Below are positions 35,432 to 45,916 of a stretch of DNA of 64,000 nucleotides, piece by piece. This stretch comes from Malachius bipustulatus (Eukaryota; Arthropoda; Insecta; Coleoptera; Melyridae): assembly GCA_910589415.1 (NCBI GenBank), contig OU342638.1, positions 36,057,579 to 36,121,578 on the forward strand, in the 5' to 3' direction. The notes under the pieces were generated by a model. It saw only the letters and a program-made list of their open reading frames with translations. It made no database searches and had not been told where the DNA came from. The first letter of the stretch is position 1, and the number at the start of each line of letters is the position of its first letter. The position numbers were made by a program, and so were the translations under genes.

Positions 35432-36298
35432 ATGAGTTCAAAAGATGGAAATTGTTGTGCTCCTCAGTATGGAGAATCAGTAAATCAAACCCAAAGTGTT
35501 GAAGATCCTAATAGGTTTGATTACAACTCTCAACTTCCAAAGTTGAAACTTGAAAATGAACAGTCCGATCAGACTTTCCAAAACAACTTTAACTATGGCG
35601 ATGACCCTATCAAAAAGGAACCGGACGACTCCCAATGTGATGTTCAAATGCTCGCAGAAATTGATGTGGCCTTAAAAGAAGAAGTGGACATTGAGGAGCA
35701 TAAGCCCGGATGGGAGCTGATTGCGGGGACGGAGACAAGAAATGCAGCAAAGTATAACTGTGCGCATTGTCTTTTGAAAACAAACCATAGATCTAATTTC
35801 GTCATGCATTATAAGTATAAACATTCAAAAGATGTTGAAATGTACAAATGTCAGGAATGTTCTTACGAAACAATGAGGAAACATCATTTGACCCGACATT
35901 ACAAATGTAAACATTCAAAAGATGCTGAAGTATATAAATGTCAGCAATGTTCATATGACACAAAATATAAATATAATTTGACCCAACATTATAAAAATAA
36001 ACATTCAAAAGATACAAAAGAGTACAAATGTCCTGAATGTGCTTACGAAACAAAGTATAAACGTAGTTTGAGTCAACATTATAAAATTAAACATTCAAAA
36101 AATGCATCAGTGTACAAATGTCCGGAATGTTCTTATGAAGCAAGGAGGAAACATCATTTGACCCAACATTATAAATGTAAGCATGGAAAAGATTCTGAGG
36201 TGTACAAGTGTCCTGAATGTGCTTACGAAACAAAGTATGAAGGTAGTTTGACTCGACATTATAAAATTAAACATTCAAAAGTATCAGTGTACAAATAA
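35432..36298 (+). CDS. C2H2 zinc-finger protein, family copy 1 (288 aa, last finger cut off)
   Basis: Putative nuclear DNA-binding protein. Residues 1-109 are acidic and carry two sumoylation-type sites (IKKEP, LKEEVDIE) and the family signature EEHKPGWELIAG. Six C2H2 fingers follow from residue 110, of the form C-x2-C-x12-H-x4-H (first YNCAHC, then YKC.EC repeats). The linkers (HSKDAEVYKC type) are one residue longer than the classical TGEKP linker. The single-exon CDS starts at an ATG whose context matches the other copies. It ends at a TAA that interrupts the array: 30 further in-frame codons after it encode a complete seventh finger (36299-36388) before a TGA. Codons are AT-rich, unlike the flanking housekeeping genes. 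AATAAA at 36643-36648. Confidence 0.85.
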   Translation: MSSKDGNCCAPQYGESVNQTQSVEDPNRFDYNSQLPKLKLENEQSDQTFQNNFNYGDDPIKKEPDDSQCDVQMLAEIDVALKEEVDIEEHKPGWELIAGTETRNAAKYNCAHCLLKTNHRSNFVMHYKYKHSKDVEMYKCQECSYETMRKHHLTRHYKCKHSKDAEVYKCQQCSYDTKYKYNLTQHYKNKHSKDTKEYKCPECAYETKYKRSLSQHYKIKHSKNASVYKCPECSYEARRKHHLTQHYKCKHGKDSEVYKCPECAYETKYEGSLTRHYKIKHSKVSVYK

Positions 36299-36480
36299 TG
36301 TCCGGAATGTTTTTTCGAAACAATGTATAAAAGTAATTTGGCCCAACATTATAAACATAAGCATGGAAAAGATTCTGAAGTGTACAAATGACAAGGATGG
36401 TCGTTTTATAAACATAGTTTGACTGGACATCGAAAATAAACATTCAAGAGAAGCTGAATTGTGCAGATAAAAACATATAA
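36299..36480 (+). pseudogene. Orphaned C-terminal fingers of zinc-finger copy 1
   Basis: 36299-36388 is an intact finger (CPEC...HYKHKH) in the frame of copy 1 but beyond its TAA. After the TGA at 36389-36391, a second decayed finger (GWSFYKHSLTGH-like) can be followed. It is still intact only in copy 5, where the TGA position is a cysteine codon. Confidence 0.75.
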
Positions 36481-36771
36481 AAGTGATTGGACAGAACATT
36501 GCGAATATATAAACAGTCCAATAAGTGAGAGTGCTGCTATAAAGAAAAAGATATCTTGTGAAACAAACTTAGGACGTGATGTCATTTAGTATTATAAATT
36601 ATTGTAGTTATAGTTTTTGTAAGAACAAAAATTAAAACACATAATAAAGGTTGAAGTGATGTTAAAAAAAGCATAGTAGCTATACCGGTTCCTGTTGAAA
36701 TTATATTTTAAAACACTTATTTCGCTGCATTAAGTCAGATCTTTGGTCAGGGTAGGGTTGGTAACCGACTA

Positions 36772-37041
36772 ACCGATTGGTCTCTTGTTCACTCATAAAT
36801 TGTAAAAACTTAAAAATACTTTTAAAAAATCATAATTATTATAGTAAAATGTCGCAAATGGTGTGTTTTTTAAATTTAAATTTCAAAATCAAGATCAAAA
36901 TTAATTTATATTTTTTCTAAAATTTAAATTTAAAAAACACATCATTTGCGACATTTTACTATAATAATTATGATTTTCTAAAGTATTTTTAAGTTTTTAC
37001 ATATTTTTTACAATTTATGAGTGAACAAGAGACCAATCGGT
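36772..37041. repeat. 270-bp palindromic hairpin
   Basis: Arms 36772 to about 36890 and about 36915-37041 are inverted copies (CCGATTGGTCTCTTGTTCAC ... and complement) around a short centre. The outer right-arm word GAGTGAACAAG-GACC and the sequence after it reappear near 51040-51170, showing that this is a dispersed element. Confidence 0.8.
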
Positions 37042-38851
37042 CCCGAAACGTGTCATTTTTATAAAAATATTTTTGAAAAATAATACATTAATAACAGGAA
37101 CCTAAAACCCAAAACGAAGAAGAACATTTAACAATTGATTTTAGCTTTTGATTGTTTCGTATTATTGTTCTTCTATAGTAATTTACCCATGGTAACCATG
37201 AATGCCAGGGGTAGTTCCTGCCAGGAGCGGCTAAATGCTGACCGCCGTGCACTAATAATAATTCGGAATAACTACGCATGGGGGCGCAAGGTATGTCCAT
37301 TCCATTCCTTTATTGGCGGTTCACAGTCCACGTGTTCCTGTTCACGTTTTCATCAGCATTATTAATTTCTTATTGTTACATACTCATACATCTCAGACAA
37401 TGCACACCAAAAAACACTAACAATAAAGAACTTACAAGAATTTTTAATGAAAATTCTAATGAAATTAGAACTCATTTTAGAGTATTTAAGTGAACATTTT
37501 GAAGTAAATGATGGGACAAAATCTTCTAAATTAAAAAGTAAGATATCTCAACAGGTTACAGTAGTATCAAATGAAAATGTTTTAAGTCAAGTTTAAGTTT
37601 TTGATTATTTAAAAAATGCCAATTCACTATTGAATATTTGAAAGTAATTCAGATAATCTTCACCTTAATAGCGAAAAATCTGCCAGTGTAAATCAAGTGC
37701 CGGTAAATAAAAATGTTATGAAAGACAACTACTTTGTACTATATTTACCTCCTATTAAAGAAAAAACATATATAAATCCAACTCGATAAAAGGACACCGA
37801 ATCTACACGAAAAGAACGCTATTAAAAGTTCTTTCAAGCCTACATGTTTTGATGGCTTAGTACCAAACATTAGTTATTCAGAATTTGAAATGAAATTCTG
37901 AGTTATAACACGGCGATGCACTTATTAGCGTAAAATTCCGAGTTATCTCTGAAAAATTCACTAAAATTTCGTTTTATAACTCGGAATTTTTTAATTTGTT
38001 TCCCGATTCAATTAATTTATATTTCCTTATACAGTGCATTTTTTTTAAGTGATGACATAGGGAATAGTATGTAAAAAATACACACCTGTGTTAATTCTTA
38101 CGTGTATTTGGACGAGTATTTGGCCAAATACTCATCTCAAAACAGCGCAGCTTTTTTGTAATTTAACCGCCGACTTCGTATCTCTTACTGTTTCATGTAG
38201 TTCATTTTACCTAAATATAAGTTGTATACCTAATTAAATTAAACAACGACCGGATTTTCTGGAAGGTCGTATTGTGAAGTAGGTAACATTATATGTACTA
38301 TTATTGAAAATTAAAAACGATTTTCAAAGTACAAGACAACATAAGTTAACACAGGGTGTATTTTTTATATGCTTCCCTATGGCAACTCTTAAAAAAATGA
38401 ACTGGTATGTATACAGTTATGTACCTTTATACATAATTTATATACATTATTACTCTGTAAAATGTATTTAAAAAATGGCGCCAGGTGTCGGGAGTAAAGA
38501 GACATCTACCGTGTACTATTGCCAACTACTAGTGCACGGCGGTCAGCATTTAGCCGCTCCTGTTCCTGCCAGGTTGGAGGAGGGCGCATTTCTGTTACCA
38601 GTTTATCTATTTACAATAATCCCTCTCTTAGTTCATGCTCCTTGGTTTCCACCAAAGAGAATGACACACAACACTGACAAGACAAGACCACATAATGACA
38701 GCCACTAAAATAAATAAATCAGAAATAATAAATAAAATGTAAACAAATAAAATAACCCCATTGTTTTTATTTACAGCAATAATAATAACCCAAATATTCT
38801 GAGGGGACAAAATAAAATTGTCACAAGGCAGTGCTATCAGTAGTAGTAGTA
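37042..38851. other. Gene-free DNA with a 40-bp inverted repeat pair
   Basis: The sequence at about 37216-37254 (GAGCGGCTAAATGCTGACCG core) returns inverted at about 38530-38570, bracketing 1.3 kb of AT-rich DNA. It may be the ends of a degenerate mobile element. No coding sequence inside. Confidence 0.55.
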
Positions 38852-38976
38852 TCAGTGCTGTCACTGCTGTCTACTAACACTAACTGATATCATCTTCTAT
38901 AGCTAAGTGGCTTAGTGGCTAATTCAGTGAGCCCAAGATCGCAGTCTATTAAGAAGAAGACAAATTTTTAGGTTAG
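38852..38976 (+). promoter_or_regulatory. Conserved 5' leader of the zinc-finger family, copy 2
   Basis: Second instance of the leader block (AGCTAAGTGGC, GAGCCCAAGATCGCAGTCTATT, AAGAAGACAAATTT). It lies about 470 bp before the ATG of copy 2, so it is probably a non-coding first exon or promoter. Confidence 0.6.
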
Positions 38977-39442
38977 GTGTTAATTTTTTATTTTCATCAT
39001 AAATTCGTGATTTCTATGATTTGATTTATATTTTTAGTAGTTTTCTAGTATTGTATAGTGTGTAGTATGAATATTGTTAATTATTATAAAGTAAATGACC
39101 ACTTCTGCACTGGTGTTACAAAATAACGTACTGAGAATGTGGTAGTCGAGTCGTCGTACTCGTCGTCCTGGCCTGGCCCTGGCGTCCTGCCGTCGTCGTT
39201 ACTCGTTAATTACTTGTTACGTTGTTCCTTGTTCAATGTTCAATTTAATTAAGAGAATCTGCTGTAGTCCTCAAAGTTAATAGTAACAACTTGATTATAA
39301 AACTTGTGTCGGTGTTTTAATTAACCTCCCGCTTCAGCAACTTCACATGTAGCAGGTCACTGATTTTAGTATTGAACTTAATAATTATAGTTGGTCGTGC
39401 TTGCATAATCAATGATTTTGTTTATACCCTAATTAACTAAAC

Positions 39443-40402
39443 ATGAGTTCGGAAGATGGAAATTGTTGTGCTGCTCAGTATAGAGAATCAGTAAATCAAA
39501 CCCAAAGTGTTGAAGATCCTAATAAGTTTGATTACAACTCTCAACTGCCAAAGTTGAAACTTGAAAATGAACAAACCGATCAGACTTTCCAAAACAACTT
39601 TAACTATAGCGATGACCCTATCAAAAAGGAACCAGAAGACTCCCAATGTGATGTTCAAATGCTCGCAGAAAATGATGTGGCCTTAAAAGAAGAAGTGGAC
39701 ATTGAGGAGCATAAGCCCGGATGGGAGCTGATTGCGGGGACGGAGACAAGAAATGCAGCAAAGTATAACTGTGCGCATTGTCTTTTGAAAACAAACCATA
39801 GATCTAATTTCGTCATGCATTTTAAGTATAAACATGCAAACAATACAGCAATGTACAAATGTCAGGAATGTTCATTTGAAACCCTATATAGACATTCTTT
39901 CACTAAACATTATAAATGTAAACATGTGAAAGATCCAGAAGTTTACAAATGCCATGAATGTTCATTTGAAACGAAAGATAAATATTATTTGAGTCAACAT
40001 TATAAAATTAAACATTCAAAAAATGCATCAGTGTACAAATGTCAGGACTGTTCTTATGAAACAAGGAGCAAAGGGCATTTAACTCAACATTATAAATGTA
40101 TGCATGGAAAAGATTCTGAGGTGTACAAATGCCCAGAATGTTCTTACAAAGCAAGGAGGAAATATTATTTGACTCAACATTATAGATGTAAACATGGAAA
40201 AGATTCTGAGGTGTACAAATGTCCTGAATGTTCTTATGAAGCAAGGAGGAAACATAATTTGGCCCGACATTACAAATGTAAGCATGGAAAAGATTCTGAA
40301 GTGTACAAATGTCCGGAATGTTTATACGAAACAAGGAGGAGAGATTGTTTGACTCAACATTATAAACATAAGCATGGAAAAAATTCTGAGGTGTACAAAT
40401 GA
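39443..40402 (+). CDS. C2H2 zinc-finger protein, family copy 2 (319 aa)
   Basis: Closest paralog of copy 1: over the first ~130 residues only about nine positions differ, and the leader and 3' flank also match. The acidic N-terminus has IKKEP and LKEEVDIE sumoylation-type sites and the HKPGWELIAG signature. Seven C2H2 fingers follow, the first YNCAHC...HFKYKH. Helix positions 2, 3 and 6 differ between fingers (for example LYRHSF, KDKYYL, RSKGHL, RRKHNL), so DNA preference should differ from copy 1. The frame ends at a TGA after GKNSEVYK, the same TGA that cuts copies 1 and 3. A decayed finger is still visible to about 40485. AATAAA at 40649-40654. Confidence 0.88.
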   Translation: MSSEDGNCCAAQYRESVNQTQSVEDPNKFDYNSQLPKLKLENEQTDQTFQNNFNYSDDPIKKEPEDSQCDVQMLAENDVALKEEVDIEEHKPGWELIAGTETRNAAKYNCAHCLLKTNHRSNFVMHFKYKHANNTAMYKCQECSFETLYRHSFTKHYKCKHVKDPEVYKCHECSFETKDKYYLSQHYKIKHSKNASVYKCQDCSYETRSKGHLTQHYKCMHGKDSEVYKCPECSYKARRKYYLTQHYRCKHGKDSEVYKCPECSYEARRKHNLARHYKCKHGKDSEVYKCPECLYETRRRDCLTQHYKHKHGKNSEVYK

Positions 40403-41286
40403 CAAGGATATGGTCGTTTTATAAACATAGTTTGACTGGACATCGAAAATAAACATTCAAGAGAAGCTGAATTGTGCAGATAAAAACATATAAAAGTGAT
40501 TGGACAGAACATTGCGAATATAAACAGTCCGATAAGTGAGAGTACTGCTAAAAAAAAGGGATCTTGTGAAAGAAACTTAGGACGTGATGTCATTTAGTAT
40601 TATAAATTATTGTAGTTATAGTTTTTGTAAGAACAAATTAAAACACATAATAAAGGTTGAAGTGATGTTAAAAAAGCAATAAATTGTTATTTTAGTGGAG
40701 TAAGGACGTTGGGAACAATATAACAGGAGTAAATAAACAATATTTAGAAGAAAAGTAGCTATACAAAGTTGAATTTTCAACAAAATCAATTAAATATCTG
40801 CCATTGTTTTAATTCTTACAATAATCATCTAAAATATTCACAGTTCACTCTTGTTGATCACTCTAAATGATCAATAAAAATGTGAGTGATATGAAAAAAA
40901 TCTTAAAATTTTAGTTCGAAAAATACAGAGCCCAAAGTATTTTAAACTTATTATTAGTGTAATTTTTGTAGTAGCCTTGACTGTGACATTAAAATTGATT
41001 TTTTTAATTTTTGACGTTTTTGTTTGTTGTAATTTTTAATGTCAAGGCAATGCAATGTTAAGGCAAAAATCAAAAGACAAATAAATATAAAAACTTGTCC
41101 CCGATTTTTTCGAAAATGGCTCAATAACAGACCTAAAATGTAATTACCGCAACAGAAGCGGCTTTACAATCTTAACAAACGATCTATTTAATAATCCGTC
41201 TTCAGTGGTGAAATTCCCGAAAACAGAAGAAGTTTTGGGGGCTTATGCCCATGGAAGCTTTTGATCTACTCGTCAAATACTATTAA
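40403..41286. other. 3' flank of zinc-finger copy 2
   Basis: Fossil finger to about 40485, polyadenylation signal at 40649-40654, then AT-rich DNA without genes up to the TIR element. Confidence 0.55.
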
Positions 41287-41997
41287 CGCCGCGTCCTAGC
41301 TGCATCCGGGGACTGCGTTGCGTGCGTGCGTTGCGGGGAACGATTAAAATAAAACACATGCAAAGCAATGGGAGTGTCCTCAGTAGACGCGTTTGCCCGC
41401 AAAGTCGTACGATAAAACGACACCGCAACGCACGCATTGTTTTAAATTGAAATATTTAGTTTTTTCATCTGTCAAAATCTTGCGTTTTTTGCGGCGGGCA
41501 GGAAATTTTTTCAATTTCGATTGCCTTCGTGCCAAAGCGAAACATTTTGTGCAATAAGAGAAATCTATTTTACAAGAACAAGAGTCAAGGTACACTGGGA
41601 ATGTGAAAATGTCTCGAATTTAGGCTTTTAAAGTAAGTATGAGGTCTATTAACTTCTATTGTAGACCTTTTTATATTTAACCTACCTGCTATTTATCTAT
41701 CTATCAAATCTATAACTATTTCTATAGATTACTTGCGTCTTATTGTTTCTTTCTCTTAAGTAACATGTTTCTTTCTGTGATTTTTAAGTCTTTCAAGCTC
41801 CAACAACCTACTGGTTTCCAAATTAAAACGTATTTCATCTGAAGCTGCACCAGAAATAGTTGGATTGGAAACCATTTTCTCGCCCGCACCGCACGCATTC
41901 AGTTAGGACACACTCAAAATTCCCCGTGCGATTTTGCGTTGCGTGCGTTCCCCGCATCGCACGCAACGCATTACCCGGATGCAGCTAGGACACGGCG
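41287..41997. mobile_element. 711-bp TIR element with TAA target duplication (PIF/Harbinger-like)
   Basis: Inverted ends CGCCG-GTCCTAGCTGCATCC with GC-rich GCGTTGCGTGCG subterminal words on both sides. Direct TAA flanks at 41284-41286 and 41998-42000. No transposase. A second, left-truncated copy lies at 48288-48857. Confidence 0.75.
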
Positions 41998-42664
41998 TAA
42001 CTATTGATCCCCAAAATTACAACAAATTTAACCCGGAGCCAATTCCCATATAAGGATCTGGGATCCTTTATTGATTTATTTCAAATATTTAAAAGAAAAC
42101 TTCATTTTATTGTTTAAAAAATTAAAACACAATTAGCTGCAAATTATGAGCTTATAACTTTTTTCATAAAAGACATTTCAAAAGTTATTTTTTCAAATAT
42201 CCATCCTTCAGTTAATTATTACGAAATAATGCATTTTTTCAGCTAATTTGACTCCGCTACATGTAAACCGTTTTCTGATATCTTGAGCCATTTTTCAATA
42301 ATGTAATATTAAGTAGTAATAGCTGCTTTGAAAATAGAAAATAGAGATTTTCATTTATTTATATAATAACTCATAGTCATAAGCTACTCAATTTAAAAGC
42401 TTCAACTGCGAAAACCATTTTTACTGAATTTTCTTAGACAATCTGAAAATATAATAATATACAGGTGTCCTATTTAAAATAACAAAGTTGTATTGCGCGC
42501 AATAATATTAGGCCATTTTGTATGGCTGAAAATAATTTTAGGTTCTAGGTCTCTTTAAACCATACATTCTCTCACATCTGTTTTTCAGTTTCGAACGGTA
42601 AGGCCGCTAGGAATGCCCGACTCATTGTTGCAGGAAAGACCCTGTTTATTTGCTTTAGTGAAGG
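41998..42664. other. Repeat-derived DNA upstream of zinc-finger copy 3
   Basis: About 42280-42650 matches, inverted and with interruptions, the DNA upstream of copy 5 (about 56440-56658 and 57289-57440). This includes the CAGGTGTCCTATTT junction near 42464. It is part of the duplicated zinc-finger locus or of a fold-back element carried with it. Confidence 0.55.
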
Positions 42665-42756
42665 AGGCAGTGACATCAGCGCTGTCTACTGCTATCGTCT
42701 TCTATAGTTAAGTGGCTAATGCAGTGAGCCCATAATCTCAGTCTATTAAAAAGCCG

Positions 42757-43505
42757 AACCAGTAAAGTATAACTGTGCACACTGTTCTTATAAAACAATC
42801 CATAGATCCAACTTCATCCATCATTATAGATGTAAACATTCAGAAGATGCATCAGTGTACAAATGTCCAGAATGTGCTTATGAAACAAGGAGGAAAGATC
42901 ATCTGACTCGACATTACAAACATAAACATACAAAAAATGGTGAAGTATACAAATGTCGGGAATGTTCTTACGAGACGAGATATAAAAGTTGTTTGCTGCA
43001 ACATTATAAATGTAAACATTTGAAAGATGCATCAGTGTACAAATGTCCAGAATGTGCTTATGAAGCAAGGAGGAAAGATCATTTGACTCAGCATTATAAA
43101 AATAAACATTCGAAAGAGTATAAATTCAAAGCAGTGTATAAATGTTGGGATTGTTCATATGAAACAAGGAGGAAAGATTATTTGAGTCTACATTATGAAC
43201 GTACGCATGGAAAAGATGAAAAAGTGTACAAATGTCAGGAATGTTCTTACGAAACGAAATTCAAAAATCGTTTCAACCAACATTCAAAATGTAAACATTC
43301 AAAAGATGCTGAAGTATATAAATGTCAGGAATGTTCATATGACACAAAATATAAATATAATTTGACCCAACATTATAAAAATAAACATTCAAAAGATACA
43401 AAAGAGTACAAATGTCCTGAATGTGCTTACGAAGCAAATAGGAAAGATTATTTGACTGTACATTATAAACGTAAGCATGGAAAAGATTCTGAATACTGCA
43501 AATGA
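42757..43505 (+). pseudogene. C2H2 zinc-finger copy 3, N-terminus deleted (8 fingers)
   Basis: An open frame from about 42757 holds eight C2H2 fingers (YNCAHCSYKTIHRSNF... to YKCPECAYEANRKDYL) and ends at the TGA shared with copies 1 and 2. The acidic, SUMO-site N-terminus is missing. The 5' leader block (42665-42756) joins straight to finger 1, with an in-frame TAA just before it. No ATG precedes the fingers in this frame. This fits a deletion that removed the start and regulatory half. The fingers themselves are intact, so either the loss is recent, or an upstream exon or non-ATG start supplies translation. Finger 7 is nearly identical in DNA to finger 3 of copy 1. AATAAA at 43756-43761. 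Confidence 0.7.
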
Positions 43506-44785
43506 CAAGGATGTTCTTTTTATAATAAACATAATTTAACTGGACATTATAAAAATAAACATTCACGAGAAGCGGAATTGTACTGTTAAAAAAATATATA
43601 AACTGATTTGACCAAACATTATGAATGTAAAGTAAACATTCCAATCAGTGAGAGTGCTGCTAAACAAAAAAAGTGAGAAACATTCTTATCAAACAAACGT
43701 GTAAGGTGGTGTCATAAATTGTTTGTTATTTTGTGTGAAAAAACAAATAAAACGCAATAAATGTCTTCTTGTGCGACTTTCTTGTTTTTAATGCCTCCTT
43801 GATTGCATTATTAATTGTGGTCCGCGTTAAAATAGATGTGACTCTATTCTCAAAGAAATTGCGATCATGTTTGATGAATTTTTTATTCCGTTTGGCCGAA
43901 TATGTACTTATAGTCGATCAGATATCAGAATACAAAACTTCACTTACCAAAAATGTGATAGGAATTCTTTCTCTGATGACAGATGAATGAATATAGGTGC
44001 AATGGTGGCTCTGGAAGGACTGGTTGAATGATGTTAATTCTGGAATATAAGAGAAAAGAGATCATGAGCTTTTAGTAAAAGTATTATCATTTCGCAGTAA
44101 TAATTATTTATTAGTGCTTTTTTTGTGGATAACTCTCTCTCTCTCCTTCACTTTTAATTAACTGTCATGAAGTGAGAATGAAAATAAAAATAATTACAAT
44201 TTTTTATTCAAATTTCAAAAACTTGTTATTCAAACAAAACTTATTAGATCAGAAATCTCAGCAACGATTAAAAAAATAACAAAATATCCTACAGTACTTC
44301 TTGTTATCGATTATTATTATTATTACACAATAATTATTCATATTATACAGTAAAGTCTAAATAATTAATGATCACTCTTAACTTAAACGACACTTGGCAC
44401 TGCAATTTAATTTCATTAACGCACCAGAGCGTTAAAAAGTAAGAAGGAAAAAACTTGATCGAAAATCTCCCATTGAACAAATCAAAAATGACAGGAAATC
44501 AGGAAAATACAGAAGAGTTATGAGGGAAAAATGCATTGACTCAAATCTCAAGGTGTCAAGTAATTTTAAACATTTTAAAAACTTTACCAACTGAAAAATT
44601 CGACTTTTTCTTGTTCAATCAGATAAAAACCAGTTTTTATAATTAAAAAAAAATCATGTGACGGAAATTTGATCGATCAAGATAAATCTCAACTGCCCTT
44701 TCCTCATCACCTCATCTAACAAAAGCGACTCGTCAAGTCACTCCCTATCCCATTCACAACGCAATTCACACTCGAACCGACCGAA
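43506..44785. other. 3' flanks of zinc-finger copy 3 and PHAX
   Basis: Decayed last finger to about 43590, then AT-rich DNA. The left part of this interval before 44786 is probably the PHAX 3' UTR; a TTTATT (AATAAA on the minus strand) occurs near 44203. No further gene. Confidence 0.5.
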
Positions 44786-45916
44786 TCAAAACAGATCCAT
44801 CTCCTGGGCGTTATCGAAACCAAACAAATCGTTCTCGTACGTCTGCAGCTTCCTGCCCTGCGAGTTCCCGGCCTCCCTGTTCCCGTCCATTCCGTCGCTG
44901 CTGTTCCCCGGCTGCTCCTCGGCCTCGGGTGTGTTTGGCGGATTGCCGACGTCGCTCTCGTCGCTGTTCCTATTGTTGTTGACGCGCGGCGCCATCACCT
45001 CGGCCCTCGTCAGCAGGTTGGGCAGCGTCTTGGCCCTAGCGGCCGCGATGTCCTCCTTCATCTTCTTCAGTTTCTTCTTCTGTCGGCTCTTTGACGCGGC
45101 CCGCTGCTTCTGCTTGTCGAAATCGAAGATCTCGTCCCGCTGCTCCTTGGTGATGTGGTCGTGGGTCCTGATGAGGTAGAGGAAGACCCCGCCGGGGGTC
45201 CTGCGCCTGCTCATGTTCAAGATGAGCATGCCGCCCTCCTCCTCGATGCGTTTCGTCTTGGCGAACACCTCAATGCTCCTTTCGGCGCCGAACACCTGGA
45301 CGACCTTCTGGACGATCTCCTCGTTCTCCTCGAAGAGCTTGTTCGCTATATCGGTGGCGATCTCTTCGGGGGTGTTGCTCGAGTCGACGGTCAGCGCCTG
45401 GATAAACCGCGGCTTCTGCTGTTGCCCCTTCTCCTTGTCGCGGCTCGGGGACCTTTTCGTGTGTCGCTTGTTTTGGTTCTTGCGATCGTCCCTGGTTCGC
45501 TTATTGTTAGCCCCGGCCCGGGCGTTATTGTAACTGTAGCTCAGCGTGTAGTCGTAGCTCTCGACGCTCCTCGATCGGTCTTTCTGGGTGACGTCGCAGA
45601 AATTCAGCGTTTCCGCGAGGACGTCTTCCTGAGCCTTCTCGCTCCAGATGTCGTACTTGCTGTTCGGCTTCTTCGCCGGTCTGGGTTTCGGTTTGAGTTT
45701 GGGCCGCTTCGTTTGAGCTTGGTCGTCGGAGTCGCTGTTCGACGAAGTCAGAGCTTCTTCTTCCTCGGTCTCAGAGTCGACATCGAGCTTCTGGTGCTGT
45801 TGCTGCACCAGCGGAGGGGCGGCGTAGTTTGACGGACGCTCCAAAGGGGTGTAACCGTCGTCTGAGTCGAATATTTCGCCGTCTTCGAGGAGGGTTTGCT
45901 CGACCTCTGCTTCCAT
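44786..45916 (-). CDS. PHAX: Phosphorylated adaptor for RNA export, PHAX (376 aa)
   Basis: Nuclear adaptor that links capped U snRNA and cap-binding complex to the CRM1 exportin and is switched by phosphorylation. Intronless. The N-terminal acidic segment is rich in likely CK2 sites (SNSDSDD). Basic stretches include KRPKLKPKPRPAKKP near residues 70-84 and a KR-rich region near 139-162 as nuclear-localisation candidates. The family RNA-binding domain spans about 182-270, with FAKTKRIEEEGGMLI and SRRRTPGGVFLYLI as diagnostic motifs. A basic helix (SRQKKKLKKMKED) and an acidic tail ending in NDLFGFDNAQEMDLF follow. The start ATG is the first in frame and gives the expected family length. Exons are GC-rich, in contrast to the zinc-finger genes on both sides. 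Confidence 0.95.
   Translation of the reverse strand: MEAEVEQTLLEDGEIFDSDDGYTPLERPSNYAAPPLVQQQHQKLDVDSETEEEEALTSSNSDSDDQAQTKRPKLKPKPRPAKKPNSKYDIWSEKAQEDVLAETLNFCDVTQKDRSRSVESYDYTLSYSYNNARAGANNKRTRDDRKNQNKRHTKRSPSRDKEKGQQQKPRFIQALTVDSSNTPEEIATDIANKLFEENEEIVQKVVQVFGAERSIEVFAKTKRIEEEGGMLILNMSRRRTPGGVFLYLIRTHDHITKEQRDEIFDFDKQKQRAASKSRQKKKLKKMKEDIAAARAKTLPNLLTRAEVMAPRVNNNRNSDESDVGNPPNTPEAEEQPGNSSDGMDGNREAGNSQGRKLQTYENDLFGFDNAQEMDLF

Noticed and set aside
35750..36390. Regularly spaced repeats in the zinc-finger genes that could be mistaken for a CRISPR-like array
   Set aside because: The period is the codon-level finger unit of about 84-90 bp, in an open frame with zinc ligands.
45155..45832. 225-residue plus-strand frame
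   Set aside because: Antisense to PHAX in GC-rich coding DNA. No family resemblance.
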